Shown one piece after another: positions 1 through 8,535 of a stretch of 64,000 nt of DNA; the first letter of the stretch is position 1, and every line of letters begins with the position of its first letter. A program made the translations under genes and the position numbers. Source of the DNA: Chloroflexota bacterium (GTDB taxonomy: Bacteria; Chloroflexota; Dehalococcoidia; Dehalococcoidales; JACQON01); assembly GCA_016202545.1 (NCBI GenBank), contig JACQON010000012.1:120040-184039 (forward strand), read 5' to 3'. The notes below the pieces were generated by a model, which made no database searches, was not told the origin of the DNA, and saw only the letters and a program-made list of their open reading frames with translations.

Positions 1-954
1 AGCCTCGTCAAAGCGTTTGGCTGCCGCCTCTTGAAGCCCAGGAGTAACGTGGCTGTAGGTATCAAGGGTTATCTGTATACTTGAGTGCCCTAATCTCTCT
101 TGTACTACTTTCGGGTGTATACCCTGTTTGGGCATAAGCGAGGCGTGGGTGTGTCTGGCATCGTGAAGTCTGATAACTTTGACACCGGCACGGGCAGCCA
201 GTATGGTCCAGGCGCGGGTAACCGTATTGGGGCGTATGGGCTTCCCGTCCAGGTGGCTAAAAACTAGGTCACCATCAGTTAGTGGTATCCCCAGCATAAC
301 CCGCTCCAGCTTCTGCTTTTCCCGGTGTTCTGTGAGTAGCAAGGTAGCTGAAGGGGGTAATGCTACCGTTCGCCTTCCTTTAGCCGTCTTGGGTTGTCTG
401 AAAACAATGCTGCCGTCCCTCAAATGATGCAGGCTGCGTGTTACCGAGACCTCGCCAAGTATGATGCCCGCAACAAATCTATTTACCATTCGCTCTATAA
501 TGTCTTTCTCTTTGCTGCCTTTCTTGAGTTTCTGTGAGAGTTGCTTCTGCTCAATGATATTGTGCATTACATTACGTGTCTCTTGCTGAAGTTGCTTCAA
601 GGCGGATTCACATTTATCCCATGCCTGTTCCCATTCATTCAAGGCATCCCACCGTACTTTAGCTATGGTATGAGTTTTAAGCGATGTAAGCAACAGTTTA
701 CGGGCATTTTGGGTAGCTCCCACATCGCGCATCCCATACGGCGAACAGTCTCGAAAGCTATCAAGTCGCCACATTTTATCAAGAACATCCGCCGCGAGTG
801 GCATGGAATTTGGTGAGTCGGGTACGTCCAATATCTGATTTAGCGTCCCCGCCAATGTGATGAGGCAATGCAGGTGGTTACGGAATTCTTCCGCAGCTAC
901 ATCTTTGCGAGCCGCCTTGAGTTCGTCTACGGATTTACTACGTTGCCATTCTTC
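1..954 (-). pseudogene. Chimeric, truncated tyrosine recombinase (phage integrase) remnant
   Basis: An uninterrupted leftward frame runs from 954 off the left edge. Its last ~150 codons are the catalytic half of a tyrosine recombinase: the hairpin Lys in PKTAKGRR (370-393), the HxxR box in HDARH (His 163-165, Arg 154-156), LGHSS (79-93) and the nucleophile Tyr in DTYSHV (55-57). The usual core-binding domain and the box I arginine (TGxRxxE) are absent. Upstream of about 450 the frame instead encodes ~165 mostly helical, charged codons that do not look like an integrase. No ATG occurs before 802-804. I infer an in-frame fusion after a deletion. It is probably inactive and marks the edge of the accessory island. 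Confidence 0.72.
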
Positions 955-981
955 TTACTGAGATTGTTTATAAATATGCCC

Positions 982-1092
982 TGTCATTGCAAGGGCTTCA
1001 GCCCGAGTTCAGCCCGAGGGCGAGAGCCCGAAGCAATCTCGCTCGTTGCTGCGCGCGTTACTTGAGATTGCTTCGCTACGCTCGCAATGACA
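982..1092. repeat. REP-like palindromic repeat, copy 1
   Basis: The element opens with TGTCATTGC and closes with its reverse complement GCAATGACA. Internal GAAGCAATCTC and GAGATTGCTTC arms can pair. It is preceded by ATTGTTTATAAA. Related copies lie at 33939-33986, 45672-45850 and 61875-61967. Together with the promoter below it fills the 309 bases between the integrase remnant and the first nitroreductase. No gene is visible there. Confidence 0.7.
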
Positions 1093-1160
1093 TAATGATG
1101 CTTCTGTTTTGGGGTTGCTAAACGACTTCTTCTTAGCTGGCACTGAACCAGTACAGGTAC

Positions 1161-1191
1161 TTGACAAAGGTGGGGAGCAATGTTGTATACT
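1161..1191 (+). promoter_or_regulatory. Possible sigma-70-type promoter for the TAXI transporter operon
   Basis: TTGACA (1161-1166) is followed by TATACT (1186-1191) with a long 19-base spacer. A shifted -10 near 1183-1188 would give a more usual spacing. It lies 73 bases before the nitroreductase start and is the only recognisable promoter ahead of this four-gene unit. Confidence 0.4.
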
Positions 1192-1263
1192 CTTCTACCT
1201 TATCCTCAAATAATCAATTTTGAATTCTACGCACGGCTATATTAAAAATAGGAGGTTATCAAG

Positions 1264-2019
1264 GTGAAGTATGACGAATTACTCGAGCTAATAAAATATA
1301 GAAGAAGCATCCGCAGATTCAAGCCAGACCTCGTTCCTGATGAATATATCACCAAAATACTGGACGCCGCTCATTATGCGATGTCTGGAGGCAACTCACA
1401 GCCCTGGGAGTTTATCGTAGTCAAAGACCCGGAAACCAAAGGGAAAATCTTCAATATATACCGTGAACATGACCAGATGATGGTCTGGTACTTGGAGCAA
1501 CAGCGTATCCCCAGGTATAGACATCCAGCATTCAATCTGCCTGATGAAGAGGAGTACAAGCACCGAGACATGATAGCGGCCTGGAAAGATGCTCCGGTAT
1601 TGATATGCCTGCTTGAGGACCCGAGAAAGCAGTACGGCTCCACTCTTTGCAGAGGGTTGGAATTTGGCCCTAACCTGGATGTGCTGGCGGCCACCATGGG
1701 CCATGTCTCCATGCTTATACACCTTGCTGCCGCCTCGCTTGGACTGGGGTCACAGCGGATGGAAGTAATGACTCAGGAACCCTACAGACAAATCCTGAAG
1801 TATCCAGAGCCGCTGCACTTAGACACTCTGGTGCCGGTGGGATACAGAGCGTATGAGCCAGGGCCTCCGCATCGCTTGCCCCTGAAAGAGCTAGTGCACT
1901 ACGGGCAATATGACATGAAAAAGTATATGCGTAATGAAGATTTTTTGAAATACATAGAGAAGATAAGAGAGCTCGGTAGACCGGGGTACAGGGTAGCTAT
2001 AGGAGAGGAAAAAGGCTAA
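1264..2019 (+). CDS. Nitroreductase-family flavoprotein (copy A)
   Basis: This 251-residue protein has the nitroreductase fold signature: N-terminal RRSIRRFKPD (about 14-23, FMN phosphate contacts), AMSGGNSQPWEF (about 39-50), then a central helix with LAAASLGLGSQ. The family uses FMN and NAD(P)H to reduce nitro compounds, quinones, enones, flavins or halogenated phenols. The substrate cannot be read from sequence. The GTG start is chosen because GGAGG lies 8 bases upstream and the paralogue at 14889 begins MKYEEFLELLKYRR. It heads a rightward unit with a TAXI transporter. Copies A and C form one subfamily, B and D another. Confidence 0.88.
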   Translation: MKYDELLELIKYRRSIRRFKPDLVPDEYITKILDAAHYAMSGGNSQPWEFIVVKDPETKGKIFNIYREHDQMMVWYLEQQRIPRYRHPAFNLPDEEEYKHRDMIAAWKDAPVLICLLEDPRKQYGSTLCRGLEFGPNLDVLAATMGHVSMLIHLAAASLGLGSQRMEVMTQEPYRQILKYPEPLHLDTLVPVGYRAYEPGPPHRLPLKELVHYGQYDMKKYMRNEDFLKYIEKIRELGRPGYRVAIGEEKG

Positions 2020-2159
2020 ATACAGTAGCGCAGCGCACGTGGTGAAAAGCAATGCAAAGTCCTTCAGCTATGAAGCTATAAAAGGAGGCGGTGCTTATGG
2101 TGGTAAAAATCATTAATTTTTGTAAACCATAGGTAAAATGTACAAGGAGAGGATGGAAA

Positions 2160-3278
2160 ATGAAAAAGTCGCTAACACATCTACTGGTTGCACTCAGTAT
2201 CTTATCGACTATGGTCGTTGTCTCTTGTGCCCCCAAGCCGACCCCGGCGCCTGCGCCAACAGTCACGGTGACGGCCCCAGCGCCGGCACCAGCGCCGCCA
2301 GTCACGGTTACAGCGCCGGCACCAGCGCCACCCAAGCCGGCAGAAAAAATCAAGATACAATTGATAGGCGGTAGGCCGGGTGACCCGTGGACGGTGTTCC
2401 AGTATGCGTTGAGTTCTTTTATTAACGAAGAATCGGAGATGCTGAGGTCCTCCGTCCTGCTTACGGGAGGAGTAGGCGACTACTATCCCATCGCCGCCGA
2501 AAAGCCAGAGAATAAGGCACTCTCCGTAGGTACCGGTCTGCACACAGGGACGGTTACTCTCACTGGAAAACCGTTGGGGCTTAAGACGAAGTTCCTCGCA
2601 ATGCAGGCTATGCAACCCTATGTGTGGGTCACTTATAACAAAGACATAAAGACCCTTGCAGACTTCGCCGGTCGCACCGTGGCCGGTCCCCGGGCCGTGC
2701 CTGGCTGGCAGGACCATTTCCGCATTCCGCTGGAGCTGGTTGGCGTCTGGGACAAGATAAAATTTGCTGCCGCCGGCGAGAGTGCAGCAGCAAGCTCTCT
2801 TACCGATGGAACAGTAGAGATAGCATACGGCAGCCTGAACTACGTCTATCCAGATAAAATCTCGCTTAGTAGTTACCTGGAACAGGCTAAAGTAAAGGCT
2901 CCCCTGTACTTTGCAGACTGGGGCAAGGATACTATCGAGGTAGGGCTGTCAGGCAAGGTGGAGTGGAAACCCATCCTTTCCTTCGAAGTCCCACCCAAGG
3001 CCCTGGGAGCAACCCAGCCGGAAAGAATCTATGTCTGGCTGTTGCCTCTATTCTGGGCGGCTGACCTGGCGATGGATGAAAAGGTAGCCTACGAGATAAC
3101 TAGGATAATATACACGCGGGCCAAAAAAGGGGACTTCGCCGGTTTTCATGCCCAGGGGGCAGGCATTGTTCCCGGAATGGTAGAATACGGGCCCTGGAAG
3201 ACCAAGCAAGAGATTGAAGAGTGGTACCATCCGGGAGCGTTAAAGTTCTACCGGGAGATAGGAATCAAGGGCCTATAG
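2160..3278 (+). CDS. TAXI-family TRAP transporter solute-binding lipoprotein
   Basis: The N-terminus is a lipoprotein signal (hydrophobic stretch, then VVVSCAPKP with the lipobox Cys near residue 23). A Pro/Ala linker with two TVTVTAPAP units (about 32-60) follows, then a ~310-residue periplasmic-binding fold resembling TAXI (TRAP-associated extracytoplasmic immunogenic) proteins. It should capture an organic acid outside the membrane and pass it to the fused permease next door. The start has AAGGAGAGG 7-15 bases upstream. The linker is nearly the same as in the two TctC proteins at 13602 and 15761, although those binding folds are unrelated. Confidence 0.82.
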   Translation: MKKSLTHLLVALSILSTMVVVSCAPKPTPAPAPTVTVTAPAPAPAPPVTVTAPAPAPPKPAEKIKIQLIGGRPGDPWTVFQYALSSFINEESEMLRSSVLLTGGVGDYYPIAAEKPENKALSVGTGLHTGTVTLTGKPLGLKTKFLAMQAMQPYVWVTYNKDIKTLADFAGRTVAGPRAVPGWQDHFRIPLELVGVWDKIKFAAAGESAAASSLTDGTVEIAYGSLNYVYPDKISLSSYLEQAKVKAPLYFADWGKDTIEVGLSGKVEWKPILSFEVPPKALGATQPERIYVWLLPLFWAADLAMDEKVAYEITRIIYTRAKKGDFAGFHAQGAGIVPGMVEYGPWKTKQEIEEWYHPGALKFYREIGIKGL

Positions 3279-3455
3279 CCTGACAAAAGCTCCCCCGCTT
3301 GCTCTCTGAAGCATAAACGGCAGGACTTGGCAAAGGGGTAACTGCTCCGGGCTGCTGCTCCGTGCGTTGAGCCTGACATGAATGGAGCGATAAACCAGGC
3401 ATGGTATTCGGAAAGTGAACCATACCGGGCCTGGAGCAGTTACTTTTAACGGGCG

Positions 3456-5402
3456 ATGAAATTTCTCCGCTGGCTGAAAGGTAGCGAAGCATGGCTGACA
3501 ATAGCGGTTGTCGCCATGCTGGCCTACCAGCTTTTCTATACCCGGTACTTCTTGTATGACCCAGGGATGCACCGGATTACCTTCCTCGGCTTCAGTTTTA
3601 TCGTGGTCTTCCTAGCCGCGCTCGTCGCCATCCCGAAAATTAAAAGCGTCGCCTCAAAAATTAAACGGCTTTTTCTGGTTCTGCTACTGCTGGTTGGCAT
3701 AGGACTTACAGTCCAGCTTCTGGCCATATATCCCAAATCGCTGACCCAGCAATTTCTTCCCCTCCCTCAGGCTATGGTTGCCGGAACCATCGCTCTTATT
3801 TTCTGCTTTGCGCTGACGTGGTGGCGGATCGGGAAGGTCTTCGGCGTGGTCATCCTACTCGCTTTCGCCTATGTGATTTTGGGACCTTATATTCTCCCCG
3901 AAGATATTCAGCCCCCGAGAGTATCGCTTTTGCGTCTGCTTGCTTGGACGGCGGGTGACATCGTTTCCGACCAAGGGGTATATGGCAGCATACTGAGCTT
4001 TCTGGCTAACTATATGTGGCTGCTTATGCTTCTAGGCAGCTTCTTGCAGGCCTTTGGCGGGCTGAGGTTTATTGAGAAGATAGGCATGTTGGCGAGCACC
4101 AGGCTGGCCAGCGGCCCGGCGGCGCTATCTGTGGTCACCAGTTCACTGGTGGGCATGGTAACCGGCGTCACTGCGGCCAACATCGCCATTACAGGCTCAT
4201 TCACCATCCCCATGATGAAACAGCGGGGTTACACCCGTGAGCAGGCGGCTGGCATTGAAGAAGCCGCTTCAAACGGCGGGCAAATTATGCCGCCGATAAT
4301 GGGGGTGACCGCCTTTATACTGGCCGAGTTTATCGGCATACCATACATAAAGGTGACCTACCATGCCTATATTCCCGCCTTTATTTACTTCTTTTGTGTC
4401 TTTTTATATGTCCAGCTTCAGGCCATGAAGCGGGGTTTTACCCCGCTGCCGCCGGTTAAGATTAGCGGTAAAGAGCTACTCCTTGATGCACCTCTTTTTA
4501 TCCTCCCGCTTCTGGTTCTGGTGCTGTTGATGATAAAAGGGAACACCCTAGTCTTCACCAGTTTTTGGGCGATAATAACTGTCATTGGTACTGGTCTTAT
4601 ATCCAGCCTCGCCAGAAAAAAAGCTAGAATAGACTGGAAGGAGGCCAGACAAAGGCTGGTTGGCGGTGCGGTAAGTGCCTGTGATATGGCAATCATAGCC
4701 GGACTGCTGGGTGCCCTAACCGGGATATTGGAAATGTCGGGGTTGGCCTTTATGATTGGGGAGTTTTTCCTGAAGCTGAGCGGCGGGAACCTGTTTTTGC
4801 TCTTGATGTTTACAGCTATAACCTGTCTTATCCTGGGCACTGGACTGCCGACAATAACAGCCTATGTTCTAACTGCCATGGTGCTGGCGCCGCCCCTAAT
4901 CGCTCTCGGTGTCCCCGTTCTGGCAGCGCATATGTTTATATTTGTTTACGCTATCTCAGCCAATGTCACGCCGCCCATAGGCATAGGCATCATCGTCGCC
5001 CAGAGGATAGCCGGCGGCACTTTCTGGGGCACTGCCTGGGAAGGCGTAAAGGCTTGCTTTGTTACCTTCTTCTTGCCTTTCTTCTTTATTTATGCTCCAG
5101 CGGTGATGTTATTGTTCGAGGGACTTTCGGTGCCATCCATAATTATGCACTTGCTCATCGCTTTGCTGTTCACCATGTCTGTCTCTTTCGTACTTTCCGA
5201 TTACTGCCTGGCCAAGCTCAGCCTGCCTGAGAAAATGCTCTTCGGCGTCGGCGGGCTATTGCCTTTACTGGCGCTGGCTTTCAAAGCACAGGGCTGGCTG
5301 CTGGTCACAATCGCCCTGGCAGCTTTTCTATTTGGCCTTATGTTGAGCCGCCAGCGTTCCAGGGTGCTAAGTCTGGCTGTAGGTTCGCCAGGTGATGGAT
5401 AA
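3456..5402 (+). CDS. TRAP transporter fused permease (DctQ-DctM type, TAXI class)
   Basis: This 648-residue, very hydrophobic protein has a small 4-helix DctQ-like part joined to a large DctM-like part, the usual arrangement in TAXI systems. Typical DctM elements are visible: SSLVGMVTGVTAANIAITGS and EEAASNGGQIMPPIMG (about 215-290), then LGTGLPTITAYVL and SANVTPPIGIG (about 455-515). Function is sodium- or proton-coupled uptake with the binding protein encoded 177 bases upstream. The ATG has no strong ribosome site. The stop is 9 bases before the LUD gene. Confidence 0.87.
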   Translation: MKFLRWLKGSEAWLTIAVVAMLAYQLFYTRYFLYDPGMHRITFLGFSFIVVFLAALVAIPKIKSVASKIKRLFLVLLLLVGIGLTVQLLAIYPKSLTQQFLPLPQAMVAGTIALIFCFALTWWRIGKVFGVVILLAFAYVILGPYILPEDIQPPRVSLLRLLAWTAGDIVSDQGVYGSILSFLANYMWLLMLLGSFLQAFGGLRFIEKIGMLASTRLASGPAALSVVTSSLVGMVTGVTAANIAITGSFTIPMMKQRGYTREQAAGIEEAASNGGQIMPPIMGVTAFILAEFIGIPYIKVTYHAYIPAFIYFFCVFLYVQLQAMKRGFTPLPPVKISGKELLLDAPLFILPLLVLVLLMIKGNTLVFTSFWAIITVIGTGLISSLARKKARIDWKEARQRLVGGAVSACDMAIIAGLLGALTGILEMSGLAFMIGEFFLKLSGGNLFLLLMFTAITCLILGTGLPTITAYVLTAMVLAPPLIALGVPVLAAHMFIFVYAISANVTPPIGIGIIVAQRIAGGTFWGTAWEGVKACFVTFFLPFFFIYAPAVMLLFEGLSVPSIIMHLLIALLFTMSVSFVLSDYCLAKLSLPEKMLFGVGGLLPLLALAFKAQGWLLVTIALAAFLFGLMLSRQRSRVLSLAVGSPGDG

Positions 5403-5411
5403 AATTTCTGG

Positions 5412-6179
5412 TTGAAGGTTAACCAATTGGCAAAAAGAATCGACGAAGAAATAGAAGTGACATTGCAGGCATTAAAGCGCAGAGGCCTAGACGCCAGGTT
5501 TGCCGAAAACAGGCGGGTTGCGAGGCAGATGGTGGCGGCAATGGTGCCGGAGCACTGGATAGTCGGCTGCGGCGATTCGGCCACCATTAGGTCGATTGGC
5601 GTTCTCCAGGACCTCATGGATATGGGGAATAGGGTACTAGACTACCATATTTGGCCCAAAATTATGAGAGAAAAGCCGCAAAGGGTGCCCTTGCGGGTGA
5701 TGAAGCAGACATCGCAGGGTTGCGACGTGTTCCTGTCCAGTTCAAACGCCGTCACGATGGACGGGAAGCTGGTAAATATAGATGGCGCCGGTATAAGGGT
5801 GACCGGGATGGTTTTTGGCCCGCTACTTTCGATTGTTGTGGTGGGCAAGAACAAGATTGTCAGGGATGTTGACGCAGCGCTTCACCGCATAAAGAACGTC
5901 ATCGCCCCGTTCCACCTAAAGACTATAGGCTGGGACTCTCCGTGCGTGGCTGCGGGTCAATGTGTAGAGCCAGCAACTTTTTGCCAGCCTGAGCGAAGGG
6001 CATGCAATGTTACAGTGGTACTTGAGAGCAGGCCCAGCAGTACGGATATAGACATAGCCGTGATAATTGTGGATGAAGACCTGGGCTTGGGCTGGGACCC
6101 GGCATGGCCTCAGGAGCGGACTGGCAGGATACAGGCTGAGTATATCAGATGGACTCCACCCCATGGCCCGAGACGTTGA
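5412..6179 (+). CDS. LUD-domain (LutC/DUF162-like) protein
   Basis: A 255-residue protein resembling the LUD domain of LutB/LutC lactate-utilisation proteins: helical N-terminus, GCGDSATIRSIGVL (about 51-64), DVFLSSSNAVTMDGKLVNID (about 103-122) and a C-terminal VVGKNKI segment. Three or more Cys near 180-200 (PCVAAGQC, FCQPERRAC) resemble the extra cysteines of stand-alone DUF162 proteins. The start is a TTG directly after the permease stop, so translational coupling is likely. Its exact role is unknown. The context suggests a redox step on the imported acid. Confidence 0.7.
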   Translation: MKVNQLAKRIDEEIEVTLQALKRRGLDARFAENRRVARQMVAAMVPEHWIVGCGDSATIRSIGVLQDLMDMGNRVLDYHIWPKIMREKPQRVPLRVMKQTSQGCDVFLSSSNAVTMDGKLVNIDGAGIRVTGMVFGPLLSIVVVGKNKIVRDVDAALHRIKNVIAPFHLKTIGWDSPCVAAGQCVEPATFCQPERRACNVTVVLESRPSSTDIDIAVIIVDEDLGLGWDPAWPQERTGRIQAEYIRWTPPHGPRR

Positions 6180-6305
6180 AACGCCGCTGCTCAGCCCGCT
6201 TCCCCGGCCGACCGCTAACCTTACGGCTTCCGAATCAAGTGGGCGTGCCTGACCTGCCCCCCCAAAAAACGATACCAGATATAATATCGTAAAAAGGGGG
6301 ATTAG

Positions 6306-6584
6306 ATGGTCAGAAAAGGGTACACACCGGAGCAAATCATCAACAAGCTCAGGGAAGCTGAAGTTCTGCTCAGCCAAGGAGCCACCATTGCCGTAAGCAG
6401 CAAGAAGATAGGGGTCAGCGACCATACTTACTACCGCTGGCGTAAAGAGTACGGCGGTCTGAGAGTAGACCAGGCTTGTCGTCTTAAAGAACTAGAACAG
6501 GAAAACTCACGCTTAAAGCATCTGGTAGCCGACCTTTCACTGGATAATGTCATTCTCAAAGAAGCTGCACGGGGAAACTCTTAA
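6306..6584 (+). CDS. IS3-family transposase OrfA (helix-turn-helix subunit)
   Basis: A 92-residue protein with the HTH_Tnp_1 pattern: YTPEQIINKLREAEVLLSQG, then DHTYYRWRKEYGG (about 42-54), then a leucine-zipper-like stretch LKELEQENSRLKHLV. The ATG follows AAAAAGGGGG. In intact elements OrfA is joined to OrfB by a -1 frameshift, and the orfB remains here lie in the -1 frame. The partner is broken, so transposition is not expected. Confidence 0.85.
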   Translation: MVRKGYTPEQIINKLREAEVLLSQGATIAVSSKKIGVSDHTYYRWRKEYGGLRVDQACRLKELEQENSRLKHLVADLSLDNVILKEAARGNS

Positions 6585-6586
6585 AC

Positions 6587-6900
6587 CCGTCCCGCAGACG
6601 CAAGATAGTAATACAGGTCTGCCGGAAACTGGGAGTTGCGGAAAGACGGGCATGTCAGGTACTCGGTCAAGCCAGGGCTACTCAGCGCCGCCAGCCCTTA
6701 CTACCAGCCGATGAGCAACGGCTTACCGCGGAGGTTGTCGCTTTGGCGACTAAATATGGGCGGTATGGTTACCGGGGGTAACCGCCTTATTAAACAATGA
6801 GCAAGGCTGGATGGTAAATCACAAGAGAGTGGAAAGAATCTGGAGAAAGGAAGGACTCAAGGTGCCCAAGAAGCAACCCAAGCGAGGCAGATTATGGCTA
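6587..6900 (+). pseudogene. IS3-family transposase OrfB, frameshifted and truncated
   Basis: In the -1 frame relative to orfA the sequence reads SRRRKIVIQVCRKLGVAERR and continues to TKYGRYGYRG before TAA at 6779-6781. After a frame change at the run of Gs near 6774-6778 it resumes as VTALLNN, VNHKRVERIWRKEGLKVPKK and GRLWL. These are the N-terminal third of OrfB. The DDE catalytic domain is gone. Confidence 0.78.
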
Positions 6901-7075
6901 ATTGTTACCTGCCGCCGTCTTGTTTTCGCAGACTTTCTTGCGGTATTGCGGTATTATTGGACCGCAACTTGTCGTGTTTGAGGTGCCACTTTGGCGCTAG
7001 AAACTGATTCTATCTGGGTTAAACCCATTTTTCGGGAGGTAGCCTTCCATTCCTGAGAAGAGTTCCAATATTCTG

Positions 7076-8284
7076 GTGCGTAGCTTTACCACCATCGTCC
7101 TGTACAGAGATTACCGTCTCGTCTGGATGGGCTCTTGGACGGAGCATATAGGGGACTGGATGGAGACCATCGCCCTATTGTGGCTCATCAATCAGATGAC
7201 ACATTCCCCTCTTATGGGTACCCTCATGGTTACGCTCCGCTATTTGCCATTGACAGTTTTTGCCTTTGTTGGCGGCATTGTAGCTGACCGCTTTGACAGG
7301 CGCCGCTTATTAATTTATGCACTGGCAATTTCCGCTGTCTTCTCAATAGCCTTGGCTGTATTAGTTCATACGGGTCGCATACAGCCCTGGCACATTCTGG
7401 CCTATTCAGCCTTAGCTGGCATTATTACCAGCTTTAATCACCCGGCTCGCCATACCTTGGTGCCCAACCTGGTGAAGAAGGAGCACTTTCTCAATGCCAT
7501 CACCCTGGACAACGCCTCAGTGACCGCTTCCAGGATAATAGGAGCGCCACTGGCTGGTTTTATTATTTCTTTTGCAGGCACCACGCCAGTACTGGGATTG
7601 AAAGCAGTAGGTGCCCTTCTAGCCATTTTCTGGCTAAGCTGGGTTCGTGCCCCGGTGACATCACCTGAAGCCAAAAAGGGGACACCCTTCCGCAATTTTA
7701 CAGAAGGCATGCAATATGTGGGAGAACATAAAGCCGTGCTAACACAGGTTCTCCTGTATCTTCTGCCTTTCTTCGTTACTAACAGTTATACCGGCCTTTT
7801 GCCTTACTTTGCCACAAATAACCTCCATATAGGTCCTGGGCTCTATGGAATTTTGAGTGCTGCTCCAGGGGCAGGGGCTTTGATGGCTACATTCGTTCTC
7901 GCATCATTTGTTAATTTCCGCCGAAAGGGACTAGTACTGCTACTGGGAGGTATTGCACAGGGCATGGGTTTAATCCTTTTCGCTTCTTCATCATCCTTTT
8001 ACCTACTATCTCTACTCCTACTGGTTACTGTAGGTGGGGCGAATACGATATTTATGACCTTAAACAACACTATTATCCAGGAGATGATTCCAGACCAGGT
8101 GCGAGGAAGAGTGATGTCTCTTCGTGAAGTCTCCATGGGGCTTGGTCCAGGAGGCAGTCTTATTTCTGGTGCTATTGCAGGCGTATTTGGTGTCCCTTTG
8201 GCCCTAGGAACTGCTGGTGGCATCTCCATAGCAGTCCTTTTGGGTATATTGGTAGCTTTCCCCCAGACAAGGCGGCGGGGTTAA
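7076..8284 (+). CDS. Major facilitator superfamily transporter (efflux type)
   Basis: A 402-residue membrane protein with about 12 hydrophobic segments. It resembles the DHA3/EntS-like drug or siderophore exporters: YRLVWMGSWTEHIGDWMETI near the N-terminus, the MFS loop GGIVADRFDRRRLLIYA (about 63-79), and NTIIQEMIPDQVRGRVMSL after helix 10. The start is a GTG 15 or more bases after GGGAGG, so start choice is uncertain. It may export a product or toxic intermediate, but no specific substrate can be named. It converges with the oxidoreductase gene. The 251 bases between them hold no gene, only the 22-base repeat at 8389. Confidence 0.83.
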   Translation: MRSFTTIVLYRDYRLVWMGSWTEHIGDWMETIALLWLINQMTHSPLMGTLMVTLRYLPLTVFAFVGGIVADRFDRRRLLIYALAISAVFSIALAVLVHTGRIQPWHILAYSALAGIITSFNHPARHTLVPNLVKKEHFLNAITLDNASVTASRIIGAPLAGFIISFAGTTPVLGLKAVGALLAIFWLSWVRAPVTSPEAKKGTPFRNFTEGMQYVGEHKAVLTQVLLYLLPFFVTNSYTGLLPYFATNNLHIGPGLYGILSAAPGAGALMATFVLASFVNFRRKGLVLLLGGIAQGMGLILFASSSSFYLLSLLLLVTVGGANTIFMTLNNTIIQEMIPDQVRGRVMSLREVSMGLGPGGSLISGAIAGVFGVPLALGTAGGISIAVLLGILVAFPQTRRRG

Positions 8285-8388
8285 ACAGTCCTTGTCTGTC
8301 AGCCCGTAGCATTTGTTCACTCGACCAGGCATAGAGAACACAAAACTAAATTAACCGCGAGCAGGCTTATGTGACGTGTTACACAAAG

Positions 8389-8410
8389 TGACTAATTGTT
8401 GGGTAGTAGT
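8389..8410. repeat. 22-bp dispersed repeat, copy 1
   Basis: TGACTAATTGTTGGGTAGTA plus GT occurs here and, base for base, at 35543-35564. A shorter relative (GTTGGGTAGTA) is near 56642. It may be the solo end of a lost insertion element. Confidence 0.6.
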
Positions 8411-8535
8411 TGCTAGTCTACGCATTTGAATCCTCCCCCTGAGATTTTTACCGGTTAATGCCTGGGCCTATCTACATCTTCCACTCCGGCAATCCGTTTT
8501 TGACATGTGCAGCTCCCGTCGGCCAAATATCGGCG

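Larger units (their letters stand above)
6249..6900 (+). mobile_element. IS3-family insertion sequence remnant
   Basis: The left end is probably the TGACCTGCCCCCCC motif at 6249, a plausible terminal inverted repeat. It is followed by an intact orfA and a broken orfB. Homology to orfB stops at about 6900, and no matching right end is seen before the MFS gene at 7076. The element is therefore truncated and probably immobile. It separates the TAXI unit from the MFS/oxidoreductase pair. Confidence 0.72.

Noticed and set aside
2202..2717. 171-codon minus-strand frame over the TAXI binding protein
   Set aside because: It is rich in Arg/Trp/Cys from reading the Pro/Ala linker backwards. It is a shadow.
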